From assembly GCA_937889795.1 (NCBI GenBank), contig CALBZH010000186.1, positions 1 to 7,816 on the forward strand: a stretch of DNA of 7,816 nt. Direction: 5' to 3'. This DNA is from an uncultured Syntrophobacteraceae bacterium (GTDB lineage Bacteria > Desulfobacterota > Syntrophobacteria > Syntrophobacterales > Syntrophobacteraceae). Below, in pieces: positions 5,774 to 7,816 of the stretch. Within the stretch, counting starts at the first letter, position 1. Every line of letters begins with the position of its first letter. The notes below the pieces were generated by a model. It was not told the DNA's origin, made no database searches, and saw only the letters and a list, made by a program, of their open reading frames with translations. The position numbers and the translations under genes were made by a program.

Positions 5774-6586
5774 ATGACGAAGCCTCCCCATGACGCGCCC
5801 GACAAGCCTCGAAAAGGCATTGCAGGGCTGTTCGACGATGCCGAGCGCAAAGAGCTCTTTCGAAAATATCTTTGCTTCCTCGGGTGGGTCGAAATCCTGA
5901 TCTTGATCGCTTCCTACCTGTACCAGCTGGGGGATGGCCGCTATGACGTCGCCGGCGCCGTCCAAGCAGGATTTCCCTGGAGAACCTACTTTTACATCGC
6001 CTTCATCACGCCCGTTGCCATCACGTTTCTGGTGGGCATGGTGATTGTCGGGTTCAACCGCTATTTTGCGGAAGTCGATCCCACGGTTCAGAGTGCTTCC
6101 TCCGAAGCCGAGAAGCAATCCGAGGTCTCAAGCCGCATGCGCACGCTCCAGAACATGGTGGTCTGGGTGCAGCGGCTTCCGTTCCTGGCCCTCTTGCTCC
6201 TGCTTGGAGTGGGGTCCATCTTCTTTTACAAACTGGACAGCATCGTCGCATTCCTGAGCAACGTCGGGGAAAAGTCCATCAGGGCGCTGCTGATCATGGG
6301 AGCGGTGGGACTCGGTCTGGCCTCGCTTTTCGCCTTCATTCTCATTGTCTTGAATTACCAGCTTCGCAAGAAAACGATGGCCTATCAATATCGCAGTGAA
6401 GTGGCCGAACGGTTCGGCCTCATCATCCTTGACGACAATTCCGTGATCAACAGCGAAGGCAAGCTCCTCATTCAGGGGCGAGGCATGAAAGAGTCCCTTC
6501 CTCTGCTCCCCGAAAAGACAACGGAGGCCAAGAGCGATCCAGCTCCCGTTGCGGTGCGCTCCCGTGTGGATCTCGAGCCCACGTGA
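5774..6586 (+). CDS. Four-helix membrane protein of unknown function
   Basis: I do not recognise this 270-residue protein. It has a short charged N-terminus (MTKPPHDAPDKPRKG) and four likely membrane helices, at about 32-52, 72-94, 134-152 and 170-195. A charged, Ser/Glu-rich loop (about 100-130) separates helices 2 and 3. The C-terminal tail of about 75 residues is soluble and contains YQYRSEVAERFGLIILDD, then a Pro-rich end. There is no signal peptide, catalytic motif or known transporter signature. ATG 5774 is chosen because GAGG lies six bases upstream and it opens the acidic, cytoplasmic-looking start; the frame also opens at 5669, inside the likely promoter. It is divergent from purC and followed 105 bases later by tilS in the same direction, so it may be co-transcribed with tilS. 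Both ends probably face the cytoplasm, given four helices and a basic N-terminus. Confidence 0.8.
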   Translation: MTKPPHDAPDKPRKGIAGLFDDAERKELFRKYLCFLGWVEILILIASYLYQLGDGRYDVAGAVQAGFPWRTYFYIAFITPVAITFLVGMVIVGFNRYFAEVDPTVQSASSEAEKQSEVSSRMRTLQNMVVWVQRLPFLALLLLLGVGSIFFYKLDSIVAFLSNVGEKSIRALLIMGAVGLGLASLFAFILIVLNYQLRKKTMAYQYRSEVAERFGLIILDDNSVINSEGKLLIQGRGMKESLPLLPEKTTEAKSDPAPVAVRSRVDLEPT

Positions 6587-6665
6587 ATGGAAGAGCCCGC
6601 TGGAGACCAAAAGGAACATACCCGGAAATGAAAGGTGTCCGCACTTGGCTCCCGCTGGGCATCCT

Positions 6666-6678
6666 CTATCCTGGATAG
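6666..6678. repeat. Perfect 13-bp inverted repeat before tilS
   Basis: CTATCC-T-GGATAG, arms of six bases around one base, between the membrane protein gene and the likely tilS start. It might be an operator half-site pair or chance. Confidence 0.3.
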
Positions 6679-6691
6679 TTCGGACTCTCTC

Positions 6692-7816
6692 TTGACCGCC
6701 TCCCATGCACTCATTCGCCGCACGGCGGCTTTCATCTACGAGGAACGGCTGATTGACCCAGGGTGCGCCCTGCTCCTGGGCGTCTCCGGTGGCCCGGATT
6801 CGGTCGCCCTTCTGCACGCGATGACCACCCTCAGAGAGCTTCTGCGAATCGACCGCATCACGGTCGTGCATTTCAATCACCGGCTACGAGGACAGGCATC
6901 CGACGATGACCAGGTGTCTGTCTTGCTGCTGTCTGAAAAGCTGGGGCTGAATTGTCTGACCGGCGGCGAAGACGTGCGGGGATTTGCGGATGCGAATGGG
7001 GTTTCCGTGGAAATGGCTGCTCGCATGTGTCGTCATCGGTTCTTTGAGGAGACCCTGGCGGCTGGCGCCGGCGATCGTCTTGCCTTGGCACATACGGCGA
7101 ACGATCAGGCGGAGGAGGTTCTCCTGCGGCTTTTTCGGGGGACGGGTCCCTCTGGCATGGCGGGGATGCTTCCCAAGAATGGCCGAGGCATTATCCGCCC
7201 TCTGCTGTTTGCCTGGCGCTCAGAAATCCTGGATTACCTCCATGCTGGCGGATACGACTTCAGAGAGGATGAAAGCAACCGTGAATCCTTTTGCCAACGG
7301 AATGCGCTCCGCAATGAGCTGATCCCGCTGATCAGGCATCACTTCCACGGCAGAGTGCAGGAGGCTGTCGTGCGTCACGCGGAGCTTGTCCGTGCCGAGG
7401 AGTCGTGGTGGCACGCTCAGGTTGAGGCTCACTGGAGTGGTGTTGTTCGTGAGGAGCTCTCCGGGCGCCTGGCCCTGGATTGTGCTGCCCTGGCGTCCTT
7501 GCATCCAGCATTGCAGCGAAGGATTCTGCGCCGAGGCATCGAGCGGTTGCAGGGGCACTTGCAGCGTATTTACGCTGTTCACATTGAGGCGCTTCGGAAT
7601 CTAGGGCTTGGGGCAGCCGGAGGAGCTCATTTGGATCTTCCGGGGTGCCTTCGCGCGTGGCGACGGGGTGCGAGCCTCATGTTGTGGGTGGCCGCAACGA
7701 ATGGGCAAAGCGAGGCGGTGGAGGCTCATCCTGCCACAACGTTTGACGGGCCTGGGGAATACCGTTTCCACGGCTGGGAGTGGGCTTTGGATTTCATTTC
7801 ACCTCTTGTTGAGCAT
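6692..7816 (+). CDS. tilS: tRNA(Ile)-lysidine synthase TilS (3' end missing)
   Basis: TilS uses ATP and lysine to convert C34 of the tRNA-Ile CAU anticodon to lysidine, changing its identity from Met to Ile. The open frame runs to the window edge with no stop, giving 375 residues. It shows the PP-loop SGGPDS (32-37), HFNHRLRG (60-67), HTANDQAEEVLLRLFRG (134-150), PLLFAWRSEILDYL and the DESN...QRNALRNEL segment (193-209). Part of the C-terminal domain follows (FDGPGEYRFHGW). Typical enzymes are about 310-470 residues, so most is present. Start: TTG 6692, with a weak CGGA upstream, puts the PP-loop at the usual distance. GTG 6635 is the other option and would add 19 Ser-rich residues. Downstream neighbours are not visible. 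Confidence 0.92.
   Translation, partial: MTASHALIRRTAAFIYEERLIDPGCALLLGVSGGPDSVALLHAMTTLRELLRIDRITVVHFNHRLRGQASDDDQVSVLLLSEKLGLNCLTGGEDVRGFADANGVSVEMAARMCRHRFFEETLAAGAGDRLALAHTANDQAEEVLLRLFRGTGPSGMAGMLPKNGRGIIRPLLFAWRSEILDYLHAGGYDFREDESNRESFCQRNALRNELIPLIRHHFHGRVQEAVVRHAELVRAEESWWHAQVEAHWSGVVREELSGRLALDCAALASLHPALQRRILRRGIERLQGHLQRIYAVHIEALRNLGLGAAGGAHLDLPGCLRAWRRGASLMLWVAATNGQSEAVEAHPATTFDGPGEYRFHGWEWALDFISPLVEH

Noticed and set aside
5624..6118. Upstream extension of purC to an ATG at 6118
   Set aside because: Family homology and a strong AGGAGG site put the start at 5623; the extension lies antisense to the membrane protein gene and crosses the promoters.
6628..6678. Tiny leader frame starting ATG 6628 (16 residues) upstream of tilS
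   Set aside because: No good ribosome site, no attenuator-like structure after it, and length within chance expectation.
6128..6880. Minus-strand open frame of 250 residues
   Set aside because: Antisense to the membrane protein gene and the start of tilS; no motif, and its composition (many His, Gln, Glu and Gly) is that of a shadow frame.

Overview
The window looks like the end of a metagenomic or draft-genome contig from a GC-rich Gram-negative bacterium. A deltaproteobacterial (Thermodesulfobacteriota-like) origin is my best guess. It rests on the type II pseudopilin, the divergent EF-G, the spore-photoproduct-lyase-like gene and a tRNA with an encoded CCA. No ribosomal RNA or marker gene is present to settle it. 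The first 45 bases are not biological: they are an Illumina TruSeq index adapter left on the contig.

Layout, left to right: adapter (1-45); the C-terminal two thirds of an elongation factor G paralogue (+, 46-1383); convergent to it, a single major pseudopilin gene gspG (-) with its own promoter; a gene-free stretch of about 380 bases; a tRNA with CAU anticodon (-) and its promoter; then a tight minus-strand operon read purC -> ParB-like gene -> spore-photoproduct-lyase-like radical SAM gene (5623 down to 2570), with gaps of only 12 and 10 bases. A divergent promoter region (5624-5773) separates purC from a plus-strand gene for a four-helix membrane protein of unknown function. This is followed by most of tilS (tRNA-Ile lysidine synthase), which runs off the right end with no stop.

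The most interesting part is the purC-ParB-like-radical SAM operon. The radical SAM gene is split: its N-terminal domain (start at 3708) and its catalytic part lie in different frames, joined at a run of five G with an ATGA overlap. This could be an indel error, a decayed gene, a -1 frameshift or a genuinely split protein. The catalytic part keeps the CxxxCxxC cluster motif but has a GTGE motif where Bacillus spore photoproduct lyase has its hydrogen-donor cysteine. It is therefore probably not a classical spore lyase. Its ParB-like partner may supply DNA binding, but that is inference.

Housekeeping genes (purC, tilS, tRNA-CAU, an EF-G form) dominate the rest. I see no CRISPR array, insertion sequence, phage gene or toxin-antitoxin pair.
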